The notes under the pieces: generated by a model
What the model saw: the letters and a program-made list of their open reading frames with translations, nothing else
Databases searched by the model: none
What the model was told of the DNA's origin: nothing
Shown: piece after piece, positions 44,934 to 57,322 of the stretch
Position numbering within the stretch: the stretch's first letter is position 1
How the letters are laid out: each line of letters begins with the position of its first letter
Program-made: the position numbers and the translations under genes
NCBI GenBank assembly: GCA_950097015.1
Contig: CATNEN010000035.1
Location: forward strand, 1,056,001 to 1,120,000
Origin: Macrostomum hystrix
Taxonomy: Eukaryota > Platyhelminthes > Macrostomidae
Reading direction: 5' to 3'
DNA length: 64,000 bases

Positions 44934-45485
44934 ATGCTTCAGCAGCCCGACACGCCAGACGAAGAGGCTGAATCGCCCGAGGATGAGGTGAGCATTCCGC
45001 GCGCTGCGTTGAACAAGTTCATCAAAGAGGTGGCACCGGAGGCTCGGGTAACTAACGACGCCCGCGAGCTTCTGATCGCCTGCTGCAACGAGTTTATTCA
45101 CCGCCTAGCGACTGAGTCTAATCGGGTCTGCGGCCAGAGTAACAAGAAGACCATCAATCCTGACCACGTGCTGCAAGCATTGAACAGTCTGGGCCTAGCA
45201 GAGTACATTGGCGAGGCAGAGGAGGCAGGCCAAGGCGCTAAGCGGGAAGTTGTTGAAAGACGCAAGCAGACGGCGAGCTACAAGTTCAAGAACTCCGGCC
45301 TAAGCTACGAGGAGCTTCTCAGCTTGCAGACTGAAATGTTTGCCAAAGCTCAGGCCCAGATGCTGCAGGAGACTGACGCTGTGACGGAGGAGGACGCCAG
45401 GCAGTTGCAGGAGGCCGCCGCAATGGACGCCGCTGGCGGTGCAGCTGCCGCAGCCGGCGGCTCAGCAGACGACGACTACGATTGA
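44934..45485 (+). CDS. DR1: negative cofactor 2 beta (DR1)
   Basis: Nuclear histone-fold protein that pairs with NC2-alpha/DRAP1 on TBP-bound promoters and blocks TFIIA and TFIIB entry. Single exon, 183 residues (human protein 176). The histone fold runs from SIPRAALNKFIKE (about 20) through VTNDARELLIACCNEFIHRL and KKTINPDHVLQALNSLGLAEYI (about 95), with near-identity to the family at NDAREL, CC-EFIH and KKTI-P-HV-QAL. The C-terminal part keeps RRKQTAS, YEELL and a Gln/Ala-rich region, ending in an acidic DDDYD. The ATG at 44934 is preceded by TCTCCCAG and ACAG, so a 5' leader intron or trans-splice acceptor is possible but unproven. Confidence 0.97.
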   Translation: MLQQPDTPDEEAESPEDEVSIPRAALNKFIKEVAPEARVTNDARELLIACCNEFIHRLATESNRVCGQSNKKTINPDHVLQALNSLGLAEYIGEAEEAGQGAKREVVERRKQTASYKFKNSGLSYEELLSLQTEMFAKAQAQMLQETDAVTEEDARQLQEAAAMDAAGGAAAAAGGSADDDYD

Positions 45486-46854
45486 TTGGTGTTTATTTAT
45501 GAACAAGCATTGCACCAGTACCAGTGTGTGTTCATTTAGGCTGCGTCTATTGAAAAAATGATTAAATTCTTCGAAATATTCATCTATTGCATGCTTGCTT
45601 GCCCCGAGAGAATTCTCGACTTTCTAAGAATGCACTCTTGGCTCTATTTGCATTCGAGCAGCCGGTGACCCACTGTCTCTACCACTTGCTATCAGTGTGA
45701 GTTGCCAGTTACGAGTAAAAGACCTGTACTCGGCCCATCTTTCTCTGTTCTGGAGACACCTTTGTTAATTATATTTGTTAAACTTAACGGCTTAAATAAT
45801 GTTTCCATTCGTTCTGTATATGCGGCTCTTCAATTTCTTATAGTCTTTCTAAATTTAATTTGTTTTAGCTGATCCAACCATAATTCTAAAATTAATTTAT
45901 GTTGGTTATACATGGTACTTATAAATGTCTAGTATGGATGATAGCTAAATTATTTATTTCAACTTTCAAATTTCCAATTTAAGACCCTAAATTTGTCAGC
46001 TAAACTGCTAGCCAGCTTATTTTCATTAGAAATATATTAATATTAATACTTATGTTATCATAAAACCTTCCACTTTAATATCATTATAATTTTATATTCT
46101 ATTTTCGTTTCTTTTACTATGTTATGCGTTATCTATTTTTCTTGTTGCAGCGTGTTCCAGGGGTGCATTTTAACATGAAAAATGCTTATACACATGCATA
46201 TATAAATATCGTTTATGCGGCACATTTCGACTTCCTAGGTAATGCTGTGCTCACAAATTGTTTGTGTTTAATTGTTTCAATTTTTGCATGCGTTTGTAAT
46301 TTAATGTGCTTTGGTTTAGTGAAAAATGTTCATTTAATACAGCACTAGTTTGATCCTGACTTGAAATTTACTTTAGTAGAAGTTCCCTACTTTAAGTAGT
46401 AACGAAAAGGTAGGAAATGTAAGTTTCTCGTCCCTAACCAAGCAAAATATGGTAATCTAATATCAATAGCAGAGAATCGCGGTTTCCTATCGTGCCAACT
46501 AAACCCTGACGTAAAAGTTGGCTTTAAAACCATCGTGTATACTTGTCTGACCTAATTATACTAAGCGGTTTGTCGTGACAAGGACCTGTTTGTTTACTAA
46601 AAACGATTGCTTCTTTTTTGGCATTATCGATTTGAAAATAACTGAATAAACTTCTCTCTTTCAGTAGGCTTTATGTTCGTTTTAGTTATTAAAATTGATT
46701 TTTCAGTGTGGCTGACTGTTTGTCATGTACCTATTTCCAATTTATTTTTATATCCTAGCAAATGCTAAATCTCAAGTCACATAGGTATTCCCCGATCTAA
46801 AAATAAACTAGAATCTCCAGTTGGCCTTTTAATTTCCATTCCATATTCTAAAAA
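45486..46854. other. intergenic, DR1 to BAF
   Basis: AT-rich. It should contain the DR1 3' UTR and the BAF promoter. No further gene was recognised. Confidence 0.45.
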
Positions 46855-47065
46855 TGGTCTAAATCATGTGCTGTTCGTGGGGTTGCCCGACCTAAAAATA
46901 GTAACTCATGTGCTGCCGTGGGATTGCCAGATCTAAAAATAGTAACTCATGTGCTGCCGTGGGATTGCCAGATCTAAAAATAGTAAATCACGTGCTGCCG
47001 TGGGATTGCCAGATTTAAAAATAGTAAATCACATGCTGCCGTGGGATTGCCCCATCTAAAAATAA
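46855..47065. repeat. 41-bp repeat with MEF2-like and E-box motifs (5 copies)
   Basis: Unit: CTCATGTGCTGCCGTGGGAT then TGCCAGATCTAAAAATAGTAA. Copies carry CTAAAAATAG (46892, 46933, 46974) or TTAAAAATAG (47015), all fitting YTAWWWWTAR, and a CANNTG element that varies between CATGTG and CACGTG. The array ends about 160 bases upstream of the BAF start codon. Confidence 0.9.
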
Positions 47066-47225
47066 AATATTATAAGTTTTAGTAAACACTTTTATTTAAT
47101 GGTTACTTGCAATTCTGATGACTCCAACTGAAAATGTTATTAATTTGGAATTAAATTCACCTAAATTCAAATGCCGTCTAGTTGAAATAATTTATTTCCT
47201 TTCAATTTAAGCTCCGAAACGAACA

Positions 47226-47900
47226 ATGTCAACCTCGCAAAAGCACAGAAATTTTGTTGCCGAGCCAATGGGCGAGAAACCAGTTACAATTCTGCCTGGC
47301 ATCGGGCCCGTACTGGGTGAGAGGCTCAGCGATAAGGGTTGCGATAAGGTAAGCGAATGCTTCGTCAGATTAGTAAAATTGTAAATTTAATTTTCACTTG
47401 TTTTCGGAGTCCGAATTTAGGGATTGGGATTATGGGATTCTACTTTGGTATCTGAAAGGCTGGATTGGGAATCTGGGATTCTACTATGGTATCTAGGAGT
47501 CTAAAAGGCGGGATTTGAATTTTGAGATTCTCCGTTGGAGTTCCGGGGTCAGGAACTACGGATTCTGGGATTCTTTCTATTCCAAGAGTAAAAGATTGGG
47601 GTTCTGATTCAGTTATTTTACAATAGGATTCATTGCTCTGAAAAAGGGATGTCGGGAAATTAAAAACTAAGAGTTTTAGAGATCTTTTGACCTTAGAGTT
47701 GGGACTCTGGCATTTCTTAACCATTTCCTTCCGCATTATTATTTATTCACCAGGCGTACGTTGTCCTAGGCCAGTTCCTCGTTTTCAAGAAGGATGAAGA
47801 AATGTTCTCGGACTGGCTGAAGGACCAGTGCAACGCCAATTCTAAACAAGCTGGCGACTGCTACAACGGTCTGAAAGAGTGGTGCAACGCCTTCCTATAG
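47226..47900 (+). CDS. BANF1: barrier-to-autointegration factor (BAF)
   Basis: Small chromatin protein that dimerises, bridges double-stranded DNA and binds LEM-domain proteins at the nuclear envelope. Two exons, 47226-47348 and 47754-47900, joined AAG/GCG, encode exactly 89 residues, the length of the human protein. The start [20 protein letters not shown] is nearly invariant. The helix-hairpin-helix region reads [16 protein letters not shown], then [15 protein letters not shown]. The end is LKEWCNAFL with the family's WC pair. The Ser/Thr residues after Met1 match the VRK1 phosphorylation sites of other BAFs. The 405-bp intron contains a degenerate GGGATTCTAC-type repeat. MEF2/E-box repeats lie upstream and a foldback element downstream. 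Confidence 0.98.
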
Positions 47901-47965
47901 TCTTGAGTCAAATAGGCGGTCAAAAACTTTGTGCTTGGTGAATGGTGAATTTCTTGGGTCTATGA

Positions 47966-48442
<477 letters not shown>

Positions 48443-49969
48443 CTTGCTCCCGAATTTCTTGTTCATTGAGGTTTCATTCCAATACACAGCTTATTCATCT
48501 ATTTACTGGTCAATCCCGTGGCATTATTCAGTTTTTTATCATTGATTGCCTTCTTAGAAACGCTTGCATCCAATCTGTTTTTTGTACGTTGTGTGCGCGT
48601 CATTTTTTATTCGGTCTCTTCGTACATTATAACAGTTTTTCTGTTGCCATTTCTTTTCATGAAATTATGGTAAGTTACGAAGTAAAAAAACTTTTGGTGC
48701 AGTGAACGTTTTTAACCTTTGCATAAATTAGTTTATTATCTGGATTCAGCTTCTGATTTCTTCTGATTACTATAAATACAAGACAAAAGTACACATCAAG
48801 TTTTTATATACTATATCTAGAAATTTCTTCTCAAATAAATTGAAAAAATTAAATAAATCCTTTACTCCACAACACGTTTTGCTTACTTAAAAATGTCTAA
48901 ATTTAAGACACACTGTGTTTTTATGGGTATTCATATTCAATTTACTAATAGGGTCTTCATAGGCCAACTCAATTTCTTCGTAAACATTTTGGCCAATTGC
49001 TTCGCTTGAGATGGCTCGCATAGTTCCAAGTCATAGACTGAAGTCTAATCTATAATTTGAAGCTGTGAGAGAGTATTTTCTGTTAACACAACTTCTATAA
49101 AATACCTGCTGTTAGTAAAGGACCACTAGAATAATAGTGGTCCGTGCTGTTAGTACACGGACCAATGTAAATAACACTTAAAACTCCTTGGACCATCTAA
49201 CTGTGATTAAAAGTAGCAAAATGCATTAAAAGCTAAGAAGACGCAGAATTTGAAAGCAAATATGCGTCTTTAGTTTTTAAGTAGTCGATCGTATTCCCGT
49301 TTTTGTTTAAATCTTGAAATTCTACGATAGCGAACATTTTCAATAGAAAAGTAAAACCTTTTTTTACCCAAGATCGCGTTGCGTTCGGCTCTAGGGTCGT
49401 TACATATCAAGCTACCTATAATTCTCTGCTATATGTTTTAGTACAATAGCAGAACAAAAAAAACAAATTCAAAGTATTCGTATTTCATGATTGAATCTTA
49501 TCTACTAAAACTTCTATAGATTTCAGAGGTTCATAAATGAAAAGCATCAAGCCATCATGCATTCATGGGCATCATTAAACAAAAAATAATTGTAATTATT
49601 ATGATTTGAATTAGGCCTAATAACTGCTTAATGATGATTTTACTTTAGGCTTAGGTTTTACTAACGAATTTTACTAACTCTTCAAGTTCTGGTATGGCTA
49701 ATAAATATAACTTCTTAAGAACCGATATTAAAAGTCAATTATATCTAATAGGACCTAACCTTATTTTGTTAGCAAAAATTTATTAAAACAGAAGCCTAAA
49801 GATAGAGCAAAGAGGTACATATAAGCAAAGTGGCAGCATGAGCAAGCCTAAGCAAGGCAGGCCCTAAGCAACTTGGGCCCACTCATTTTAAATTTTAAGC
49901 AGTTATGTTGTTAGAAGTAAACAATAAAAAAAACAGAATTAAATGAAAAAAGTTGTCTGGTTAACCAGG
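48443..49969. other. intergenic, AT-rich
   Basis: No gene or array. AATAAA-type signals near 48834 and 48850 could serve a long BAF 3' UTR, but this is unproven. Confidence 0.4.
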
Positions 49970-49993
49970 ATTTGTCTGGTTAACCAGACAAAT
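49951..49993. other. 24-bp perfect palindrome plus partial direct copy
   Basis: Bases 49970-49993 read ATTTGTCTGGTT then its exact complement AACCAGACAAAT. A direct copy of TTGTCTGGTTAACCAG precedes it at 49953-49968. Confidence 0.9.
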
Positions 49994-50239
49994 AGCTATT
50001 TTGGATATTTTTATGTACAAACATAGGTGTTAGAGGGGTAGAGAGAAATGCTAAAAAGTGGCATGACTTTGCATTTGCACAATCCCCCGGCTTAGCTAGT
50101 TGGCTGGCTGGGCTCTCAAAGGCCACCTCAACTAGACTGAAGTTGAGGGTTTTGGAGTGTAGCTGCATTAGTGCTAGCCGGTTGTGTGTTGTCTTGCTGC
50201 CACACAGCTCCACCCAAGCACTGAGCTAGGCCCCAAATG

Positions 50240-50570
50240 TTGCTGTGCTGAGGAGCGAACGCCAAGGGCAATGTGAGCAGGTGCCAAGGCAGCATGATCA
50301 ACCGATAAAGGGCAGAGTTTGTGGGCACCAAGGCAGCAGAAGTGGGTGACAATGGTAGCAGGTGCAGGCACCAAAAACAGCAGAGCACTAGGTAGGTGTT
50401 AAAAGCAGTCAGGCACTGGGTGAGCACTGAAAGCAGCAAGGCACCAGGCCAGCACTGATAGCAGGCACTGAGGCAAAAGAAGTGAGCATCAAGAGCAGGC
50501 ACCAATGTTGTGCCAATAGCAGCAAGGACAACAGGCAGGTGCCAAAAAGCAGCAGGTGTGTCAGTTGGGT
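50240..50570. repeat. degenerate GC-moderate repeat
   Basis: Loose repetition of GCAGGCACCAA, GGCAGCA and GCACTGA words suggests an old minisatellite. Flanking sequence to 52220 is AT-rich with no exon recognised; the first exon of the LNX-like gene is not visible in it. Confidence 0.5.
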
Positions 50571-52220
50571 GCTAAACTGAAAGCAACAATCAATAGTCAG
50601 TTGCTACCAAGAACCAGGTCAATGCCAATCTATGGTCATACGGTTAACAACAGTGGTAGTAACCTTGAGTAGGCCTATGCTGCAGCATGTAGCAGTGGTT
50701 GGTTCATTACGGGAGCCATAAGGCAAGACCTAGGGGCTACTGGGAGGCTGGCTGACTATGACTGCTGGCTATGCTACTGAGCTTCTGTGCTGCAAAGCTG
50801 CTGTTGTTGGCCAAGGCAGTTGGCTGCCAGGACCTCACAGGGCCAACCAGGTAGGCCCAGCATTGAGCTAGGCATTGAACTCACCAGAAAGGCACCACAC
50901 CTTGATAACTAGAGACAGTATCTCTATATAGATATATGTAGGATAGTACAACACAGAAAAAATGGTAAAACATTCAAGGCAAATTGTTGCATATATGTGC
51001 AAGAAAGGTTTTGATAAATATCATGTGAGACAGCTAGGTCAAGGTGGATTACTCAAATATAAATGAGTATAAGTATGGACTGAAACATACTGTTTATTAT
51101 TTCTTTGACACATGCTTTTAGAGATATGTACTGAAAAAACACCTATAAAAATTCTAAGATAATTATATTTATTTCAACCCAAGATCATTGTTAGTAAAGT
51201 AAAAAGTGAAGTATATATATAAATATATATATATGTAAAGTATATATATATGTAATGAGACACTATTGGAATAAGTTGTCTTTTTGGATTGAGTATCCAG
51301 TGTACTTTGGCTTGTTGTCATTGTGCATGGCACTTGTAGCCTGCAATGGGCCATGTTCTATATAAAACTGCCAGTTTGAGCCCAATCAAGGATAAAAAGC
51401 ATTCAATGTGAGAAGGTCAACAGCAAAAAGTAAATTCATAAAACTGTCCACATCACCTTATGATTTGAAAATTTCTAAGACACCCTCCATGCCACCTTAG
51501 GATTGCTATGGAGTACTGTCCACAGTAGCTGAAATCTTATTACAATATATATAGTAGTAATATCAGCATGTAGATAATAGGCCTACTAAATTTCCCACAA
51601 TTTTCCCACAAAGTAGCAATTTACTAAATTGCTATTGCTACTAGAATGTATTAATATGGTAAGTATTATGTACATTCTATTATCTAGTTTAATTATTTGC
51701 AACTAGCTTGAATTTCTGTTTATTTACATTATAATTAAGGTATAGTTATATTTTATAATATTAGAACATGCATATTAGTAAGTGAATACATATACAGTAT
51801 TTGCATTGAATAAAACATTGGGTTTCAAAGAAAAAGAATACATTGAGAAACTTCTATGATTCATTATAGAAGCATTTATCAAAGAAATTACTTGTATGTT
51901 TAGAATTTCATGTGTTTGACTTGTTTGTGTTTGTCTGAAATTTCTAGTATTTCTATTTATGAAGTGTATTATTATTAAATTAAAGAATACATTTTTCTGT
52001 TTTTTTGTTCTTCCTAGCATATTTTTATGTAATTTTACCTCACTTTTTATGTGTTTAAGATGTCTTCATTTTATTTGGACTTCATTTTAATAATATTTAA
52101 TAAAATTTTATAAATATTTTCTATTTATAATTTCCATATTTACAGTACTCAGAATAGCCTTTGGTGCCCTGTGCTCCCTGTGTTTCACTTTTGTCTTCAA
52201 CTTTTATATTACTTTTGCAG

Positions 52221-54951
52221 CCCTTAGCCAGGGCACCAGCAGCTGCACTCCTGGCTTCATCAGCCAATTGCAATCCGGCCCAACAGCAGCAGCAGCAGCA
52301 AGTGGCAGCTTCCGTATCCGCTACTACTAGTAGTAGTGACTATTTCTCACCGCCCGCTGCCAGCTCTGTCTGGGATTCCGCTTTTGCTTGGCTACCACGG
52401 CCGCCTCCTGAGTCGCCGCCGCCTACGCCGCCGCCGCCTCCGCCACCACCGCCACAGCTGCAGCAGCCGCAGTCCCTGAGGGACGGTCTACCCGCCGTTG
52501 TGATGGTGAGCAGTTGCTGCATGTGCTCAAGTAGTTCTTGTTATTGTTCAGTAGAAAGACCCCGGTTGGGAGCTGTCGTGAAGTAGGCAGCGGGTATTTG
52601 AAATGCCCCCTTGGTCTCTCCCCAGGGAGAAAAATGGCCTGGTCTTTGTACTGTTAAGAAAACAACAGCTTTTTTATTGCAAAACATTTGATGTGTTTCA
52701 ATGTATGTATCTTATTAGCTAGTCCTAGCCTTTGTATCGCTCTACAAAATTCTGCAAACAAGCATGCTAAGAGTAGGCCAGATGTGTGTAGAGCTATTTT
52801 TAGCTCCTGACTCACCGCCAGTTTTAGCTGAACTTATAAATCCGCATAAAGTCACAGTATGCCTGCCCGCACAACCGCCTGACTCAGTTTTTCTTCCAAA
52901 CGCAAATCCGTCTTGGTCTTTCTCGTACTTGCTTATTATTTATTACTTGCAGACCGGTACACTCGGCCTAAGGGTAAGACCATAGACAATGATCAAACTA
53001 CTTGGACTGCATCTGATAAGTGTGTGGTACTTGGATCATGTTATCTCGAGATTATGCTCGAGATTCCGTGTTTATTAACTGTGGAATATGATCCCGACAT
53101 TATTCTAAATGGGTTGCGATCTTGAGATTATCTAATCTGTTAGGAGGTTCCGAGATTTGGGATGTGATCCTGAGATATACCCCATAGAATGTCATCCTGA
53201 GATTATCCTCTAAAGAATGTCATCCTGAGATTATCCTCTATAGAATGTCATCCTGAGATTATCCTCTATAGAATGTCATCCTGAGATTATCCTCTATAGA
53301 ATGTCATCGTGATATTATCCTCTATAGAATGTCATCCTGAGATTATCCTCTATAGAATGTCATCGTGATATTATCCTCTATAGAATGTCATCCTGAGATT
53401 ATCCTCTATAGAATGTCATCCTGAGATTATCCCCTATAGAATGTCATCCTGAGATTATCCCCTATAGAATGTCATCTTGAGATTATCCTCTATAGAATGT
53501 CATCCTGAGATTATCCTCTATAGAATGTCAACATCCTGAGATTATCCTCTATAGAATGTCATCCTGAGATTATCCTCTATAGAATGTCATCGTGATATTA
53601 TCCTCTATAGAATGTCATCCTGAGATTATCCTCTATAGAATGTCATCCTGAGATTATCCTCTATAGAATGTCATCCTGAGATTATCCCCTATAGAATGTC
53701 ATCCTAAGATTATCCTCTATAGAATGTCATCCTGAGATTATCCTCTAAAGAATGTCATCCTGAGATTATCCTCTATAGAATGTCATCCTAAGATTATCCT
53801 CTATAGAATGTCATCCTGAGATTATCCTCTAAAGAATGTTATCCTGAAGTGGATTCCACCCTCCGTTCCGCACAGGCCGCTCCGATTGCCGCAGTCGGCG
53901 AAGACGCTCGCCGCCGCAGCTACCAGGACCTGTTCCCATCGCCCACCGACTTCTCGCTTAGACCATTCTCTTTTGACACAGCACCCCCGCCGCCTTCAAT
54001 GTCGCCGCCACCACCACCGCCGCCGCCTCCTCCGCCGCCTCCACCACCTCTGCCGGCAGTTCAGCAGCAGCAGCAGCAGCCGAGACGCAGCATCAGTGTT
54101 GCCGGATCTCTAAGCTCCCTGACTGGCGGCGGCAGCGGCGTGGCAGCAAAAAAGTTGGAGCTCTGCTCAAGCTGCGGCAGATTTCATGAGCTAGGCGGCG
54201 CGCACCTCTACGATTATAATGAGAATATCGATCGGGATCTAATGTGCAAGGTAGATGCTGTTGTTTCACCAGGTGTTGGGATTTTTATATTACCCGCTAA
54301 AAAATTGGGATGTTTCTTTCGGTGATTCCAGTAGGCATCTGCGGTGTTTACAGAAAATGAAACAGTCGAACGCTGGAAACATACCAATCGGATGATTCCA
54401 TGCTTGGAATCTGCCCAACTGGGCGTTTTCTCGGTGCTTCTTGGTGGCGAAATGGAATCAACCGAAGAATCCTCCAGTTTGGAAGATTCCATGCTCAGAA
54501 GCCGCCGAAGAATCAACCGTAAAGAATTCTCTGATTGTCCCATGGGCCACTGGTTCGGGTGATTTCCGAACATTTTCGATCACATCGGCTGCTTCCTGGG
54601 TGGTTTCTTTAACTCTTGCGAGAAAGGGGGGATTTCGGTAGATTCCACTCCTATTTTGCACAAAAAACCCGCCGAAGAAGCAGCCGAATTTTTTCAGGGT
54701 AGACAGAGATTGATATTTCATTTAATTATTTGTTTTGAAATTTAGTAAAAGTTTTTAACACCTTCGCCTTTGATTTTTATTTGTCTGCAGCTCTGCCAGC
54801 TGCCACTTGTTGATCCTTTGGATACAAAGTGCGGCCACACGTTCTGCACGCCCTGCCTAAAGACCCACCTGGCCAGGCAGGCTCTGTGCCCAATCGATAA
54901 GAGCATCATCAACTTCCTGGAATGCTCTCAGGCATCTAGTCTTGTTAAGAA
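52221..54951 (+). CDS. LNX: LNX-type RING finger E3 ligase, N-terminal exons (partial)
   Basis: LNX proteins are RING ubiquitin ligases with PDZ repeats that bind Numb and junction proteins. Three exons are supported: 52221-52505, 53876-54250 and 54791-54951, with GT-AG ends (phase 0, 0, then 2). Exons 1 and 2 encode polyQ, polyP and a disordered stretch, then CSSCGRFHELGGAHLYDY, matching the Cys-x2-Cys-G-x2-HE-x-HLY-Y element that precedes the LNX RING. The RING spans exons 2 and 3: LMCKLCQLPL, PLDTKCGHTFCTPCL and CPID, ending in Asp where most RINGs have Cys, a mark of LNX. The first visible exon begins at an acceptor in phase 0, so an upstream start exon is missing unless translation starts at the ATG just before the 52505 donor. 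PDZ exons are not found before the window ends. Confidence 0.83.
52506..53155 (+). other. LNX-like intron, left part
   Basis: Unique AT-rich sequence without an exon, leading into the 28-bp array. Confidence 0.5.
53156..53848. repeat. 28-bp minisatellite (about 24 copies)
   Basis: Unit CCTGAGATTATCCTCTATAG then AATGTCAT, with variants CGTGATATTATC and CCCTATAG. It lies in the LNX-like intron. The last unit ends about 28 bases before the exon 2 acceptor at 53875, so the array directly adjoins the polypyrimidine region of that exon. Confidence 0.97.
54298..54696. mobile_element. possible MITE-like element with imperfect inverted ends
   Basis: The left end (about 54299-54325, AAAAAATTGGGATGTTTCTT) and the reverse complement of the right end (about 54668-54695, AAAAAATTCGGCTGCTTCTT) agree at roughly four of five positions. 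The interior repeats GATTCCA and GAAGAATC words. It lies within the LNX-like intron. No coding capacity is recognised. Confidence 0.4.
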
Positions 54952-56149
54952 GTGAGTCTTTTTTAGTTTGGGTCAAATCCCAGTGTACTTCTGGTTGGGA
55001 GATTTATCCCCAACCAGATTGTAAATCTAAATTTAAGCGATTATGTTTTCTTGTTTGATTTAAAAAACTATCGGCTTTTCTCTTTCTATTTTTCGCACAA
55101 CTGTTTCAAGTAGTTAAAAATGATTACGCCCATAGCATACTACTGATGGGTGCTCAGTAGCTGGTGGAAGAGTCATTTCGAACCTCGCAATTAAATTGTA
55201 AATTAAAAATTCAAATTCTAGCTATATTTGTCATGCAGATGCACAATCAAATCAGGCCTGCACTTTGCTGTTCAGCTTTTAAACTTTTGTGACTGTTTTT
55301 ATTGAATGCCCTGATTACTCATAGGCCTCTATAGATTTTCTCACACTACTGACTTGAGTTGAGGGCTACAGCCAATCATTAAGCTGTCCGTTATTTCTCC
55401 ATCGGCCCACCCTCGATGACCACAATCTGTGTAGTTAACTTAAGTGTGAAATGAAGCGAGAGAAAAAGTTAGTTTAAAGAGAGGGCCTGACTGCTGCTGC
55501 TTCTGCTGCTGCTGCTGCTGCTGCTGTATGCATTGTGGAACAAAAATCTGGCACTAAAAAGATTGCGTTGGGGAACCCTCTCGGTTGAGTCTTGGAATGT
55601 TGACCAGAGGCTAGAAATAGTGTGGAGCCGTGATTTTGGGCGAGAGAGGCATCAAGGCCTGCTTGATGACGAGAAACAGGCGTTCTCAACACCGCCCATC
55701 CACTCTTTTCTGCCCTTCCGGATCGAAGCCTCCCTACTACAATCCCATTCTCCATCCGTTTGGCTCTAGCCAGCCTCCGCTCTATGCATCTCTGAACTAA
55801 TTCAAGCTTCATCCAACTAACTCTGACGACGGGGGGGGGCTGCTGCGGCTTATGCGTTTGACATTGGAGCAGAAAGACAGAAGTTCCCTGATCTCACTCT
55901 CATCTTCACCCTGCGATCTATTTGCTTTCGATCTCACTCTCATTTCATCTGCCTAGTGCTTTGGGGATCAAACAGCTATTGCTTCCTGGAATTTTTTAAT
56001 CCTGCGCGACTTAGCCATGCGGTCTGCTTAATTCTCGAAATCTTACCCTCTGAGCCCTCTGACCTGGCGATTTAGCTAATCTGTTTCTAAGGCTTCTTTG
56101 GATTAAACTAAACGAAAGCCATTCAATTTTCTAATTGTGGATCTAAGGT
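54952..56149 (+). other. downstream of RING exon, no exon recognised
   Basis: Searched for the next LNX exon (the Cys/His-rich linker after the RING) without success. Contains a short (CTG)n run at 55493-55526 and a G9 run at about 55831. Confidence 0.45.
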
Positions 56150-57322
56150 GACTCTCTGAAACAAACCCGAGTGACTCATAGACAAGCCGGAGTGACTCTC
56201 ATAGACAAGCCGCAGTGACTCTCTGAAACAAACCCGAGTGACTCATAGACAAGCCGGAGTGACTCTCATAGACAAGACGGAGTGACTCTCATAGACAAGA
56301 CGGAGTGACTCTCATAGACAAGACGGAGTGACTCTCATAGACAAGACGGAGTGACTCTCATAGACAAGCTGGAGTGACTCTGATACACAACCTGGGTGAC
56401 TCTCTGAAACAAACCCGAGTGACTCATAGACAAGCCGGAGTGACTCTCTGAAACAAACCCGAGTGACTCATAGACAAGCCGCAGTGACTCTCATAGACAA
56501 GACGGAGTGACTCTCATAGACAAGACGGAGTGACTCTGATACACAACCTGGGTGACTCTCATAGACAAGCCGCAGTGACTCTCATAGACAAGCTGGAGTG
56601 ACTCTGATACACAACCTGGGTGACTCTCATAGACAAGCCGGAGTGACTCTCATAGACAAGCCAGAGTGACTCTCATAGACAAGACGGAGTGACTCCCTTA
56701 GAAAAGCTGGAGTGACTCCCTTAGAAAAGCTGGAGTGACTCATAGACAAGCCGCAGTGACTCTCATAGACAAGCCAGAGTGACTCTCATAGACAAGACGG
56801 AGTGACTCCCTTAGAAAAGCTGGTGTGACTCTGATAGACAAGATGGAGGGACTGTCATAAACAAGACGGAGTGACTCTCATAGACAAGCTGGAGTGACTC
56901 TGATAGACAAGATGGAGGGACTCTCATAGACAAGACAGAGTGACTCTCATAGACAAGCCGGAGTGACTCATTGACCAGCCCAAATGACTCTCTTAGAAGA
57001 ATCAGTGTGACTCTCATAGACAAGACGGAGTGACTCTCATAGACAAGCTGGAGTGACTCTGATAGACAAGACGGAGTGACTCATTGACCAGCCCAAATGA
57101 CTCTCTTAGAAGAATCAGTGTGACTCTCATAGACAAGACGGAGTGACTCTCATAGACAAGCTGGAGTGACTCTGATAGACAAGACGGAGTAACTCTCATA
57201 GACAAGCCGGAGTGACTCTCATAGACAAGACGGAGTAACTCTCATAGACAAGCCGGAGTGACTCATTGACCAGCCCAAATGACTCTCTTAGAAGAATCAG
57301 TGTGACTCTCATAGACAAGCTA
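56150..57322. repeat. 23-bp minisatellite (about 50 copies)
   Basis: Unit GAGTGACTCTCATAGACAAGACG with several subtypes (CCGG, CCGC, CTGG; CTCTGAAACAAACCC; CTCTTAGAAGAATCAGT). Multi-unit blocks recur, for example the block with GACCAGCCCAAATGACTCTC at about 56970, 57085 and 57265. Confidence 0.96.

Noticed and set aside
46124-46348. 74-codon hydrophobic plus-strand frame
   Set aside because: AT-rich chance frame between DR1 and BAF with no conserved motif.
50128-50505. 125-codon minus-strand frame
   Set aside because: Lies in a degenerate GCAGGCACC-type repeat; no recognisable features.
55474-55812. 112-codon minus-strand frame ending in polyalanine
   Set aside because: The polyalanine comes from a (CTG)n run; no homology or splice support.
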